Origin: Eutypa lata | Lineage: Eukaryota > Ascomycota > Sordariomycetes > Xylariales > Diatrypaceae | Reading direction: 5' to 3' | Length of the DNA: 64,000 nt | Assembly: GCA_022661535.1 (NCBI GenBank) | Contig: JAKULF010000005.1 | Coordinates: forward strand, 1,364,001 to 1,428,000 | Part shown: piece by piece, positions 24,590 to 36,622 of the stretch | Layout: every line of letters starts with the position of its first letter | Numbering within the stretch: the stretch's first letter is position 1 | Made by a program: the position numbers and the translations under genes | Notes under the pieces: model-generated | What the model was told of the DNA's origin: nothing | What the model saw: the letters and a program-made list of their open reading frames with translations, nothing else | The model's database searches: none

Positions 24590-26064
24590 ATTGAGAGATA
24601 GGAGATGGAAGTTGGTATAGTCGTTAATAAGACTGATGTTAAACTGATTGTTGATGATAAGTTCGTGAAAGGTATTTTGGTTTGAACGCTTGTTTGAAGC
24701 TATGTTTTTGCAAGATTGATGTTCTCCCTTGAGTGTATGCATCTAGCATTTATATAGACCAAGAATGACAATCATTGTTCTCGATATAATACAAGTGTGC
24801 AAAAGCAAGAAGAAAATATAATAAGATGATTATTCTGTCATCTTAGGAGAAGGACACTAGATTAAATTATATACAAGGGGTGTGTTATACATCTCCACTA
24901 GTATGTTCACTGTTCCTGCTATATGCTGTCAACCCTATTGTATCATGGCCTGATTTTCATATTTAGCTACAGCACTTGAATTGTTTGATAGGTGGCGAAC
25001 TAGATGAGACCTTGGATAGGTAGTTTCCGTTGAATGGCTTAATTCATGTGGCGTATTATAGACAACTCACTTCGAAACGGGGTTCTTGTCCAAGTATCAT
25101 AACCTTTTTGTATTTCGCGAAGTTCTTTTTCTTTTTGTCTCTTTGTGTTAAGATGATGGTCCCATGAAGTCAAGGGAATAAGGTGAATCCCTTAGTGATA
25201 TATCAGGATTTCATGACCTATTAAACAATGCCATTGTAGAACTTCACTGGTAGCCACCATCTCATAAACAAAGCCACCTACGCGCTTCCTATTCATATTA
25301 AATATATTGGCAAATAAAATGTTCTACATTTGATCTACCCTGGGCCCGGGTCCTTAAAGGGGCCAGGCGAATGATGAGGTGAACATAAGCAGATCTCATC
25401 GATTATGGTGACTGGCACTGCATGGGAAGGTGAGTGTAAGGTCGTTACGGCTTGGTGATATGCAAATCTGAGACCACTCTGGCGCCTGTAACATGCGAGT
25501 TTGGTTAAAATAGCGAAGAACTCGCACTGGCCATTCGTTAAGCTGTAGGAGATGTCGTGCCTTGTGTCAGCCCGGGCCAATTATCTTGAGGCCATCCGAG
25601 ATCACTGTACTACTTCGATTCAAGGGGCTCTGGATGGCCTCATTGTAACACCCCTTTCTTTGATAGGGTCTATAGGCAAGGATATGTGAAGAGCGAGCCG
25701 AAGTCGACCGAAAGACCGCAGAGGCACTTCAAAGCGGGGAAAGAGATGGGCCCTACGATTGAAGGATTAAGGAAGCTCTAACTAATTAGGTAAAATGCTA
25801 CATACACCATTTCTCTAATTGCAGAACCAATCAGTCTTTTCACAGCACACTTTTTTGACCCCTTATCAACAAACATTTCATGTAGAAGTGTGTGCATCGA
25901 TTGAACGAAGCCGGATCATAATCGCGCGCCGAGCATTCGGCCATTAAGTATCCGGGATCGGTACCGGCTCGGTTCGATCCGACAAGCTTCTGACACCTAC
26001 CGAGATCAGGGGTTCCGTTACGGCGGCCACGACGATTATAACTCAGATATTAGCAGCCTAGTAC
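24590..26064. other. 1.5-kb intergenic region
   Basis: Divergent promoter space between the FAD enzyme (minus) and the PrpF-like gene (plus). No motif-bearing frame is seen. The left half is AT-rich. Confidence 0.5.
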
Positions 26065-27351
26065 ATGAATTCAAACTTAGTGAACTTACTATCTAGTAAC
26101 AACTCTTTGACGAGCGGCGCAATGGCATATTGCTTATTCTCTCAAAGACTACTGTGCCGGTCCGTTTTCTCGGCACAAAACGCTTTGCGGTCGCATAGCG
26201 TCGGTAGCCATCAAATACGTGGCTTAAAGAACCCTAGTGGTCAAAATAGCCCAAGAAGCAGGGCTCAAAGTTCACTACCAGCAGCGTACTATCGCGGCGG
26301 CACATCTCGCGCCGTATTCTTCCAGCGGGAACATTTACCTGAGGACAAAGCACAATGGGATAGGATATTCCTAGGCGTCATCGGCAGCCCCGACCCCTAC
26401 GGACGCCAACTCGACGGAATGGGCGGTGGTATAAGCAGTCTCTCGAAAATCTGCATTGTCGGGCCTTCTGACAAACCAGATGCAGATGTCGACTATACAT
26501 TCGTGTCTATTGGAATAAAGGACACTTCTGTAGACTACTCCAGTAACTGCGGCAACATGTCTTCAGCAGTCGGCCCATTTGCTGTGGACTCAGGCATCGT
26601 TCAGGTCTCGACAGGAGATAGTTTAGCCGTTGTACGAATTCACAATACAAACACGAAGAAGATTATTAAATCATCATTCCCCGTCGTTGATGGCGAGGCC
26701 GCCGCCTCGGGGGACTACAACATCGATGGCGTAGCCGGGACAGCGTCTCGCGTGCGACTAGACTTCATAAAACCGGGTGGCTCCCGTACTGGCCAGTTAC
26801 TACCCACCGCAAACACCACAGACCAGATCGCGGGCGTGCGGGCCACTCTTATCGATGCGGGAAACCCGTGCTGTTTCGTGTCGGCGTCAGGCTTGGGCGT
26901 GAAGGGCACGCTAAGCTCACAGCAGATAGATGAAGACGCTGCGCTGAAGGAGAAGCTTGAGGAGATTCGGCGAGAAGCCGCGGTTAAGATGGGACTGGCG
27001 AAGACTGTTGATGACGTGCCCGGTAGCGTGCCTAAAATAGGGTTTGTGTCGAGACCGAGCGACGCGTCACTTGGAAACGTGGTCGTGAGAGCCATGTCTG
27101 TCGGCCAGCCGCACAAGGCCATACCCGTTACTGTCGCGCTTGCCGTCGCGGCTGCATCTAAGATCCCGGGTACTACAGTTGCAGAGTGTGTGGTCAAGTC
27201 TGGCTCTGGTAATCAACAAGGTATAGACATCAACCATGCGAGCGGCAAGCTGAATGTAGACGCCGTGTACGATGATCAGGGGAACCTGGAGGCTGCTACT
27301 GTCTTCAGAACGGCACGCCGGTTGATGGAAGGCAGGGTGTTTTGGAAATAG
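26065..27351 (+). CDS. PrpF-family isomerase (methylaconitate/itaconate isomerase-like)
   Basis: Intronless 428-aa protein. Residues 1-70 are Arg/Ser-rich and lack acidic residues, consistent with a mitochondrial presequence. The enzyme body starts at LPAAYYRGGTSRAVFF. Family landmarks are GSPDPYGRQLDGMGGGISSLSKI, the proton-abstracting loop YSSNCGNMSSAVGPFAV, GNPCCFV, and DASLGNVVVRAMSVG with PHKAIPVT near the end. PrpF proteins shift double bonds in small tricarboxylates and dicarboxylates, for example 2-methylaconitate or methylitaconate, and fungal paralogues sit in several catabolic or specialised clusters. The neighbouring class II aldolase gene and a regulator are within 3 kb. ATGs at 26065 and 26122 are both possible starts. 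Confidence 0.9.
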   Translation: MNSNLVNLLSSNNSLTSGAMAYCLFSQRLLCRSVFSAQNALRSHSVGSHQIRGLKNPSGQNSPRSRAQSSLPAAYYRGGTSRAVFFQREHLPEDKAQWDRIFLGVIGSPDPYGRQLDGMGGGISSLSKICIVGPSDKPDADVDYTFVSIGIKDTSVDYSSNCGNMSSAVGPFAVDSGIVQVSTGDSLAVVRIHNTNTKKIIKSSFPVVDGEAAASGDYNIDGVAGTASRVRLDFIKPGGSRTGQLLPTANTTDQIAGVRATLIDAGNPCCFVSASGLGVKGTLSSQQIDEDAALKEKLEEIRREAAVKMGLAKTVDDVPGSVPKIGFVSRPSDASLGNVVVRAMSVGQPHKAIPVTVALAVAAASKIPGTTVAECVVKSGSGNQQGIDINHASGKLNVDAVYDDQGNLEAATVFRTARRLMEGRVFWK

Positions 27352-27798
27352 GGACAATCCTACGTCGGTGTTTGAGACTCATTGTGTGTGTTAGTTAGGA
27401 AAGAATAAGGGGGAATTTTGATATCTGAGTAATGAAAAATACAGCGTTCTTGAGGAGTGAACTACTATTATTGAAGAGTTTTTTGGTTGAATCTAAGCAA
27501 ATTATAGCTAAATGCTGTGATCCCCTGATCAGCAATATGGTCTAAGTAAAATGTCAATGCTCAACCTGTTGCAAATGTGTATATGTGTGTTAGTATACCT
27601 TCTAAGCTTCTACTAGATAATATAAAGGAAACAAGTTGCCAGGAAGCTTGCTTTAACAGCCAAATACGATATAGTGAAAGTATACTTTGACTTCACTCTT
27701 GGAGACGATAGCAGCATACAGAAGCAGTCGTCCATAATGGATTAAAGGTTCTGTTACTTATGCCTGGACTATAACCCAGGGAAATTATAGACTAAATT
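27352..27798. other. Convergent 3' spacer
   Basis: It separates the 3' ends of the PrpF-like gene and the aldolase gene. It is AT-rich, with nothing recognised. Confidence 0.6.
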
Positions 27799-28781
27799 TT
27801 ATGCCTTCCCGGCAGATTTGAGAAAGTCTGTCATCGCACGTTCTATTGACCTCGCGTAGATCTCCACACCTCGCATTTTAAGCGTAGTCAATTCCAGCTT
27901 GCCAGCGTTCTGGGCAATAAAATGTGTGTATTCATCCCGTACAGTTCGGTTCAAGTTGATCTTAACGACACCGTATTTCATGATCTCTTGGAATAGTTCA
28001 TCTGACACCCCGTGGGTCCCATGGAGAACGAGGGGTGTCTGCGGAACTGCGCGATGAACATCCATCAAGCTGGGAGTCATGATTAATATAGACTCTAAAG
28101 AGATAGCAATCGTGAGAAGAATCTCGCAAGCACTTACAGGGGTAGCCTCCATGATGCCTTTGGACCACCAGGTCCGTAAGCGCCGTGGATATTCCCGAAA
28201 GCCGGTGCTAAGAATTGAACCCCAGTCTCTTTCACGAATTCTTTCGCCATGTCAGGCTGGGTCAAGATTGTTTCCATGTCGACGTTAGGTAAGCCGTCTT
28301 CGCCGCCCTCAATGCGGCCCATCTCGGCTTCAATCGCAATGCCCTTAGCATTGGCGACCTGCACAATCTCTCTGCATCTTCGAATGTTTGCCTCTGGCTC
28401 AAGTGTCGAAGCATCGACCATGATCGAATCAAACGGCAGATCGAGAGCGATCTTCACATCATCCGGTTCAATACAATGGTCGAGATGCACAGCTATTGGG
28501 ATGCTAGCTGAGTGCGCTGCCTCCACGACATATTTGACAAAGTGCGGCCCTTGAAACTTGATCGTCCAGGGAAATATCTGAATGATCGCCGGTGACTTGC
28601 AGCTTTCTGCCGCCCTAATAACGGCGATCACACCGTCGTCATTATAACTATGGTTTGATTAGTTGATATACCTATCGTACTACTCTGGGGCTTACCAGTT
28701 ATACGCCCCTACAGCATAGCCTCCTTTGGCGGCAGCGCTGAGAATCTGGACTGTCCTATTGCTTTGCAGGAAAGAGGCCAT
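27799..28781 (-). CDS. Class II ketose-bisphosphate aldolase (GatY/FbaA-like)
   Basis: Zinc-dependent aldolase of 288 aa in three exons: 28781..28696, 28647..28138, 28069..27799. The N-terminus LSAAAKGGYAVGAYNCYND is family-typical. Metal and catalytic elements follow: HLDHC, FDSIMVDAS, EAEMGRIEGGEDG, APAFGNIHGAYGPGG, PLVLHGTHGVSD and VKINLNRTVRDEY. These match fructose- or tagatose-bisphosphate aldolases and the related hydroxyacid-cleaving enzymes in fungi. The usual glycolytic FBA1 of fungi is about 360 aa and differs at its N-terminus, so this is more likely a catabolic paralogue. The gene is convergent with the PrpF-like gene and divergent from the Zn2Cys6 gene, which supports joint regulation. 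Confidence 0.92.
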
Positions 28782-29426
28782 CGTAGAACTATTGCATGAG
28801 CTTACAGTAGTTACAATCGTGTGCCTTCATTTCATAGCCTTAATAGTCGTCACTCATCTAGATAGCTAAACAACGTGTTCGGCCCACGTACGTATTGTAT
28901 GGTACGGGTTTATGCCGACCGGTCGAAAGCCGTTCGCGCTGAATTGAGGCAGTGGAGAAGACAATTGCCTGAATATGCCCTAAGTCTAGCTTAGACACGG
29001 TAGCTCTAATAATTCAGATAAATTTAAAATTGCTATTGTATGCGTAGCCAGCTGGCTGCTGCTGATACTTGTCACGAAGGTCTAACATCATTGAGGACGA
29101 AATATTTAGGCGTGCTAGTCACTGGTAACCTACAGGAACGTAGAAATCTTGACTGTCCCTACATAACTGCAGCAGACTATTATAGCTTGCTAGGCATGGT
29201 AAGCTACTTAATATGTATTCAGCGGGGATCAGGGGCGAGTCAGACTTGTGCATATAGCTCTTAGCCTAGTGGGGACATTGATACACTCGGGCATAAGCCG
29301 AAGCTACCAGAACATACATATAAAAAGTCGGCTTTCACCCACGCCTCCATCATACAGCATCATTTTATCATTTATCAAACGGGATTTGTTCGGGATGATC
29401 TGATTCGTTCCTAGAGTTCAACTCAT
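28782..29426. promoter_or_regulatory. Divergent promoter between aldolase and Zn2Cys6 gene
   Basis: A 645-bp noncoding stretch lies between the opposite-facing start codons. A TATA-like ATATAAAAAG is at 29319-29328, about 100 bp before the regulator start. No operator was identified. Confidence 0.5.
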
Positions 29427-31883
29427 ATGGACCTAACCGTCGGCTCCCAAGCCGGTGATGGAGATGCCCCTGCCGAACCCGTCGTTCCACAGCCACCCTC
29501 AACGCAGATAACCGGTCGAAGGAAAGGAACCAGCTGTGCTCGATGCCGTCGACAGAAGGTTCGATGTGACGATAACGTGCCGTCCTGTGGGAATTGTACT
29601 AGGGCTGGCCAAATCTGCATCCGCACCCACCTCAGTAATAACCCGGACGTTATCAGGTATATTCGCCGGTGCTAATAGATATCTCATGTTCAGAGTGCTG
29701 AGTCTATCTAATATAGTCATATCAACTATACCGAAGCACGTATGCGATTCCTTGAAGATGCTCTACGCCGTATAGCTCCTGAAGAGCTCGCAAAATTTCC
29801 AGCTGCAGACAAGTCTGGGCCTGGTACAATAGGCTCACGTGTCAATCATGTGCCGATGATAGAATCGGTTAGACCACGTGCTGACCTGAATGTCAGTGAT
29901 GAAATTTCTGGTAACAGTAGAGGACCGCAGAACTTATATGACAACAATCATCATAATTCTTCCCCCGCTAGCGGCAATGGCACCACTGATATCCCGGTGA
30001 CATCGTCACAAATTGGACCCGGCGAACCCCTGGCTCATGAAGTTGGGCTGCTCTCTCTCACCAATTCCAGAGAATTCAAGTATTTAGGGCCATCATCTGG
30101 TGTCCCATTTGCCCGTTTAATATTCTCGGCGATACCGCAGTCTCAAGGCCTAGCAGCTAATTGGGTCACGTCTCGAGGTGCCGAGTCCCGCGGTGTACCA
30201 CAAGCTCAGCCTTTTCCCTTAGATTGGACCTCGGATGTGGATCTTCAGCATTTTGTAGATGGTTACTTCGAAACGTACCATCCCCTTCATCCATTCATCG
30301 ACGAAGATGCAGTCTTGGAGCACCTCGAAACCCTGTACACTAAGCAAACACCAGCTCTGAACCCTCGAGGTTTGCCACATCTTTCTGAGATCGAATCTGC
30401 CATATCCCCCATGTACTCTATCCAAATCTTCTTAATCATTGCACTTGGAGCACGTGTACTTGAAACGCGATTGTCTGCGAATTTCTCGTCTGAGAGATAT
30501 CTCGCAACCGCACAAACCCGCATTCAGAGTCTTGGATTGCCATTACACGATACTACCGAAGGGCTACAGATCATGCTTTTACTCACACTATCTAGCTTCT
30601 ATTTTGAAAATGGACCTAATGCATGGTTCTTGAACTCAAACATGATTGCCAGCTGCCTGGACCTGGGCTTCCAGAGACGCTGGACGGAGAGCGTGCCCAG
30701 AGCGTCACCGGATGAATATAAACGCACCATCCACCGCAAGAATATCAGGAGCGCAATATTCTGGTCTACATACTCTATCGAGAGAAATCTGTCTGTCGTT
30801 CTGGGTCGCCCGTTGACCCTACGCGATGAAGCTATTGACGTCGAATTTCCTGGTGAGGGTATCCTCTCATACAGATCACCCAATGAGCAGAATAGGGGCT
30901 CAATGAATCTAGACAAGGAACACCCTGGAGATTCAAACTTTAAAAGGCCAAGGACAGGTGAAGCTCAATATGCCGCTGCACAGTACTCATTTCGCCTAGA
31001 TCAGATTGTTGCGGAGATCAAGCTGATGCTGCACAGGGTAGTTAATCTCCCTGAACGTTTTCCATGGCCAACGAACTTGAGTGGATGGCAAAAAGAGGCA
31101 CACGCAAACTGTGACAACATCCTTGGCGAGATTCTCACCCATCTTAAGTGGCGGTCTCGCCGCAGCACCGCAGATATTACCATCCGAAGCCTTGAACTCA
31201 AGTATCATCACAACCTAATGCTCTTGCATAGACCATCGCCCGCTATTCCTCAACCGAGCATCGATTCATGGAATATCTGTTACAACAGTGCCGTGAGGAC
31301 GATCATGATCTACTCTGATCTCCACCGCTTCTCGAAGCTTACCAACAGCTGGTTGACGGCGCACACTGTCTTTGTGAGCGGCATCACGTTCGTCTACTGC
31401 CTTTGGGTTCAGCCTCAGACCAAGAGCCAGACTACACTAGAAGCGTTCACGAGCAATGCTGCCGCATGCACGGCCCTGCTCAGGTTCCTCGGTAAGACTT
31501 GGACTGTGGCTGCCGATGCTGTCGAGAAATTCGACCGGCTTGTGCAAATGACTGCTTCCGCCTGGAAATCTGGAGAAGGAACTTCCGGTGCAGAACCAGC
31601 AGGGGCACCCGAAACGTACATTTCCCAGCCCTCAGCTTCACAGCGTGTACTACGAAGTGTACATGGTTATGACATTGCAGAGACAACACCAACAATTAGA
31701 AATATGAATTCAACTAGCACTACCGACCAAGATGCCACCAATGAATATAGTAGCGATTATGGGTTTGAACCGATGTCTTTCTACACAGAGCTGGGGGATA
31801 CGAGCTCCTGGTTCGATTTAGACTGGATTCTGAGTATGAATACTGGCCCATCAGGAGAGGTTATATCGTATCCAAACCCTTGA
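29427..31883 (+). CDS. Zn(II)2Cys6 transcription factor with Fungal_trans domain
   Basis: Binuclear zinc-cluster activator of 798 aa. Exon 1 (29427..29656) encodes the DNA-binding domain, with cysteines C37, C40, C47, C54, C57 and C64. Exon 2 (29717..31883) is joined across a 60-nt intron (GTATAT donor, AATATAG acceptor), giving a dimerisation-type helix MRFLEDALRRIAPEEL. The long middle region contains the fungal-specific domain PF04082, with FVDGYFETYHPLHPFIDED near its start and FWSTYSIERNLSVVLGRP in its core. The C-terminus is acidic and Ser/Tyr-rich, typical of an activation region. The gene shares a promoter region with the aldolase and probably controls the aldolase/PrpF pair. Confidence 0.93.
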
Positions 31884-32549
31884 ATATTGACCATTCCCAT
31901 ATTTATATGGGCTTATATATGACTATCATCAGACTCCGTCGCTTGGTATACTCTAGAGTTAATAATTAATCTTCTTTATAGAGATTCCAATGAGATGGAG
32001 GAAGCGTTCTGGGACAAGGGGCTCCCAAACATACCCCTTTAAGTAACTTCGAACACTAAAGCTAGCCACAGAAAGAAAGCAACTACAGAAATTGCTGGCC
32101 ATGTAGGGTTAATCGGCAAATAGCGATGTCCGCTCAATCATATCGAAAAAGGATTGCATCTACTCTATATCGCACCCTCACACTCTCTCCACTATAACGG
32201 TGCCATGTAATATCTCTAACCCGGTACCCCGCCAAGACACTCGGTAACACTTATCGGTGTATAGCCGTAGCGTGAGATTAGTCTCGGCGCAACAATGTCA
32301 CGCTGCCATGCCAGGTAGCGTTCTTTAATTCCGACCCGATTCAGTTACCCTGACTCCCCGAGGCCTTCAAAAGCTTGGGGTTCTTTACGACCATATATGA
32401 TCAAGAGTCGTTTCATCATAGGTACTTCCTCTTTTGATTCAGAACACCCAAACTTCGAGAGTTCTGTCCGATCATTCTTTTTCTCATGCGCGCGAATATC
32501 TACAGAGGTATCTAGGATTCCGGATTCGTCAATTCAAAGACTCGCCAAG
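31884..32549. other. Spacer, no gene seen
   Basis: 3' flank of the regulator and 5' flank of the Dabb gene. The short open frame that begins at 32397 is only partly coding. Its last codons overlap the true first exon of the next gene. Confidence 0.5.
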
Positions 32550-33028
32550 ATGACTATCGTCCACATGGGTCCGTCGAAGCTCCTATCTAAGCTGGTGCCT
32601 TCATATTGACATTTATATGATTTAGTCCTTTTCCGCTTCAAACCGGAGGTAACGAAGGAGCACAAAGAGACATTCGTCAAGGAGCTAAAGAAGCTCAAGA
32701 ACCTCCCATGCGTCAAAGACAATAAATTGATAGTTGGTGGGCCGTCTATCACCGACCCTATAGAGAGGAGCAAGAACTACGAATTTGCTCTAGTGAGCTA
32801 TCACCAAGACCGAGCGGCATTAGACGCATATCAGAGTAGCAAAGAGCATACATGGTAGGAAAATATCATATCTAAAAACCCATAGAAGTAATACTAATAA
32901 TGTCCAATAGGGTGGTGCAGAATTTGTTATTTCCCTTCAAAGAAGATCTATGTCGATTTGATTTCGAGGTGGACCCTGAAGATGAATACATGTGTATGCC
33001 AGGTCTAATAGCCCAGAAAGAGGAGTAA
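32550..33028 (+). CDS. Stress-responsive A/B-barrel (Dabb) domain protein
   Basis: Small protein of 121 aa recovered only by splicing three exons: 32550..32568, 32626..32854, 32911..33028. The joined N-terminus MTIVHMVLFRFKPEVTKEH is the classic Dabb opening. The family core LIVGGPSITDP and then FALVSYHQDRAALDAYQSS follows. The end is LLFPFKEDLCRFDFEVD. The first donor (GTCCGT) is weak, but it is the only choice that gives the conserved VLF segment in frame. Dabb proteins form dimeric ferredoxin-like barrels. Some are stress-induced, and others catalyse cyclisations such as olivetolic acid formation. The role here is open. It follows the regulator in the same orientation. Confidence 0.88.
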
Positions 33029-34712
33029 TCCTCTTCTAGAAATAGGAAGTTCGATGATATAGGTGTCCTGGTTCAGTGGCTTACGACTACCGGTCCCGTA
33101 TACCATGCTTTGGTGATAGCGTCTAGTGGTGGATTCTTTTGACTTGTTGAATAAGAGTTTCAAATAGTAAAATAATATCTATAGCATTCTCCAAGGCAGT
33201 ATAAAACGTTCGGCACGGGTATATCTGTTAACTCATACCCGGTTTTGGGAGGCCGGCCCGCCTTTTATATTTTAAAACCCCGGCTTCCATAGTAGGGCTA
33301 GATAACCGTTACTTTCAAACGAGACCGCTAGCTAAATTAACAAACCAGTAACAAACCGGCTGTCCAGAACATCAGTCCATATGCACACTCTGCTTGATCA
33401 CACTTAGAATCCCCGGGTCGGGAATTTGGAATTATGTATCCCCTTGTCTCTTCGGCCCTATTGGGAGCGGCTGGTAGTGGTGGTAGAAGTAATAGTAATA
33501 GTAGTAGTGGGGTTATGGTGCTTCGGTTCCGTTATACATTTAGCGCCCGTAAACTACACGTAGGCATGTATGGGGGAGGAGCCTCGGGGATTTAACTACC
33601 AAGTCCTCCGTTCAGACGTTTATTACTACAGTACAGACGCGTCACTGTTCTCCTGCTTGCGAAAGGGTTATGTTCTCATCTCAGTTCCTAGCCTTCGGTA
33701 GTGGTCGAAGTTGTTTCTCCACGTATCAGAAAGGGGTCCATAAGCCAGTCATAGAATGGGCATTCGTAATCAAGACCCCATAGCTCTTCGTCTTAACTGT
33801 TCAACCACAAATGTCACGGCTTACGTGCCAGTAGATCAACCTGTGATGAGGCTAAATAACCGTGTAGATATAGGCATCGAAGAAGGATAGTTCCATGCCT
33901 TGATCGCTGAGCAGACGTATCATCCTTTGACGGTGAGATCTCTTAGCCGCAGGGCCTGAAATATTGAGATTGCAGGCAATTCCAACCTCGGTGTTATATG
34001 CCGACAACTGTATCGACGAGTAAAACTGCTACTAGGTACGTAGGTACTCGTCGAGTGTAACGCGTCGTCTCCACTATAACCAGGACAAGAGACCCACCAT
34101 AGGACTATATCCCGGTCCCCTATACCCACGACACACGACAGTTTACATGCCTAGGTACCTACGTACTACTTGGTACGGCATAGCTTATTCGTAACCGCCA
34201 ATTGCATTGCGCTCATTGGTCACTTTGCAAGGACTAGACCATAGGATTAATCAACGCTGCTTAGACGAGAACAAGGGTGTTCTGAATATATCCATGTCTT
34301 TGCGGGTTCACTATGGGGAAGAAAGCACTAGTTCAGAGCTTGACTGGTCCTCCTTAGACTAGAGTTAGTACTCACTCTGCTTGAGTGAGTAGTATCGCTG
34401 TTTTCTTTTTTACCGGGTAGTTGAAGAACATATTAGCGTTTCGAGATATACCCCAAAAAATCATTAGAGTACACGAATTCATCGCCTCCCACTTCCCGAC
34501 TCTGTTTCCCACCTACCGGTGGATGGGCTTGCCATGCTAGGGTAGAGATTATGGGAGGCCAAATGATGAATCGGGATGGGGAGTTTTATAAGTCTGAGGC
34601 GAGGTCCTCCAAGTTCACCATATTCTTTCGTTCCTAAGCCTTAAGGAAGTTCCTACGTCGCTCACTTGACCTCGCCGCAACCCCGTGACAAGCAACAACA
34701 TCGTCCAGCAAC
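33029..34712. other. 1.7-kb spacer, no gene seen
   Basis: Noncoding in all frames beyond short chance ORFs. Contains palindromic TAGGTA/TACCTA words around 34030-34050 and 34150-34170 and a short AGTAAT-type repeat near 33480-33515. It marks the transition to the denser set of housekeeping-like genes on the right. Confidence 0.5.
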
Positions 34713-35880
34713 ATGCTCTTCCCAAAATCTGTCATTCTCGGCCTTGCCGCTCTCGCCGCTGCCCACCCGGGCCACGAGGAGCACGAGCGCCGCCAGGCTA
34801 TCGCCGCTCGCGCCACGTATGCCGCCAACAAGGCCGCCCTTGACAGGTGCGCCGACCAGCTGGAAGCTCGCGGTATATATTCCCGAGCCGTCAAGCGCCG
34901 GGAGGCCGAAGTGATGAAGCAGCGTATTGCCAGACAGATCCCCGCCGGAGGTGAGTCCAGAAGGGTCGTGGGAGGTGATCATCGAGAGCTATATGGCTAA
35001 CGAACGTGTGCTAGCCGAATACCGCAAGCGCAATGTTGTGAAGCGGGACACCACCAGTATCGCCAACAAGGACCACAACCTCACCTCGAGCGTGGACATC
35101 GGACAGGCTCTCTCCGACCCGCACTACGTCTTCAGCGCCGCCGGCAGCACCGTGCTGAGCCCGGAGGGCGAGGTGGGCCCCTTCTACGTGCCGGGCGAGC
35201 TCGTCCGATCCGACATCCGCGAGGATGAGCCGGGCGTCGTGAATGTTGTGGAGGCGCAGTTCATCGACGTGAACACGTGCGAGCCCGTTACGGACGGGTG
35301 GTTCGACATCTGGAACGCCAACACGACGGGGACCTACTCGGGCGTGCACAGCGAGATGAACCAGGGCGACTACGACGACCTGTCCAACCTGAACAACACG
35401 GCGCTGCGTGGGATTCAGCCGACCGACCACGAAGGTGTGACCAAGTTTACGACCATCTTCCCGGGCCACTACGAAGGCCGCGCCACCCACCTGCACGTGG
35501 CTTTCCACCAGAACGCCACGGTGCTTTCCAACGGGACGTTGACCGGTGGCCACGTCTCGCACATCGGCCAGTTCTTCTGGGACCAGGACCTGATCGACGA
35601 GATCGAGGCTACCTCCCCTTACACCACCAATACGGCCGAAATGACCCTCAACGTCGATGACCACGTCTTCGGCGAGCAGGAGACTGCCAACTCTACCGCG
35701 GACCCCGTCTTTAACTACGTCTACCTCGGGGACGATGTCACCCAGGGTCTCTTCACCTGGATCGTCGTCGGCGTTAACAGTTCGGCCACGTATACCCCAA
35801 CCTACTCGTTCGCCTACGGTTCTGGTGGCGGTGTGGAGGTCCCTAGCAATAACACTGGCCTCGGCGCTGCCACATCCTGA
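34713..35880 (+). CDS. Secreted intradiol ring-cleavage dioxygenase-like protein
   Basis: Extracellular member of the intradiol dioxygenase family, 367 aa in two exons (34713..34950 and 35015..35880; GTGAGT donor, GTGCTAG acceptor). The N-terminus MLFPKSVILGLAALAAAHPG is a signal peptide. It is followed by a basic, dibasic-rich propeptide-like stretch. The non-haem iron ligands are all visible: Tyr137 in EVGPFYV, Tyr232, His238 and His240 in PGHYEGRATHLHV. Nearby, VTDGWFDIWNANTTGTYSG is the conserved strand. Secreted fungal members oxidise catechol-type lignin or plant phenol fragments. The region has markedly higher GC than the flanks, as expected for a well-expressed gene. Confidence 0.93.
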
Positions 35881-36622
35881 GTGAAACGGGACCGACTTTT
35901 TTTCCTTTCCCATTTCCTTCTCTCAGTTCGTAGTTTGATCGGGCAATTTCTTTTGGGGAGTTGATTTCAATTTTCTCTCGTGTTGGAGGCGTTGGAGGCT
36001 AAGGAGCCTTTTCAAACCTTTTAGACCTGTTCAAGATGTGTGGATGGCGGGGTTCCATCATTTTGCGCGAAGGAAGGAGAATGGTAGCGTTGGTGGCTTT
36101 CTTGGAAACATATCGTCCGACTGCTTGTAAGATTGTTTCTCCGAATGGCGTTAGAAGTAGAAGAATACGTTATTTCCAGCGACAGTATAATATGAAATGT
36201 CCAGGTATTAAGCAGGCAGATATAAGTGAAAGAAGTTGAATTAGCATTATTTTATGTTAAAGATGGGGAATCGATATTCTTGCTCTTGTTCAAGCTATAC
36301 TAGTCACCAAACCGGCAAATCGACTAATATATACATAGTGTGTCGGTACAATATATTGATGGGCCCTTTTAAATCTGCAAACCTCTAGTCTTGGGCTATG
36401 ATTTTTATGAAAAATATTATCGAATAGAAAACCCTCCTGTATTCCACCCACATCAATGTGCTGAATCGACCGGAGACTAGAACTCCTTCGATAGTAAGAA
36501 TTAGGGTTGCGGAATGATCCCGACATCATGCTACACTCTTCCTGCCCACATAGCCAATTCTCCCCCCTTTTTTTATTCAACAAGAGCACAACCCAAACCC
36601 TCACCCCATCCCTACCACTCGC
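35881..36622. other. Convergent 3' spacer
   Basis: Region between the dioxygenase stop and the HD-protein stop. It is AT-rich, and no coding sequence is supported. Confidence 0.6.
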
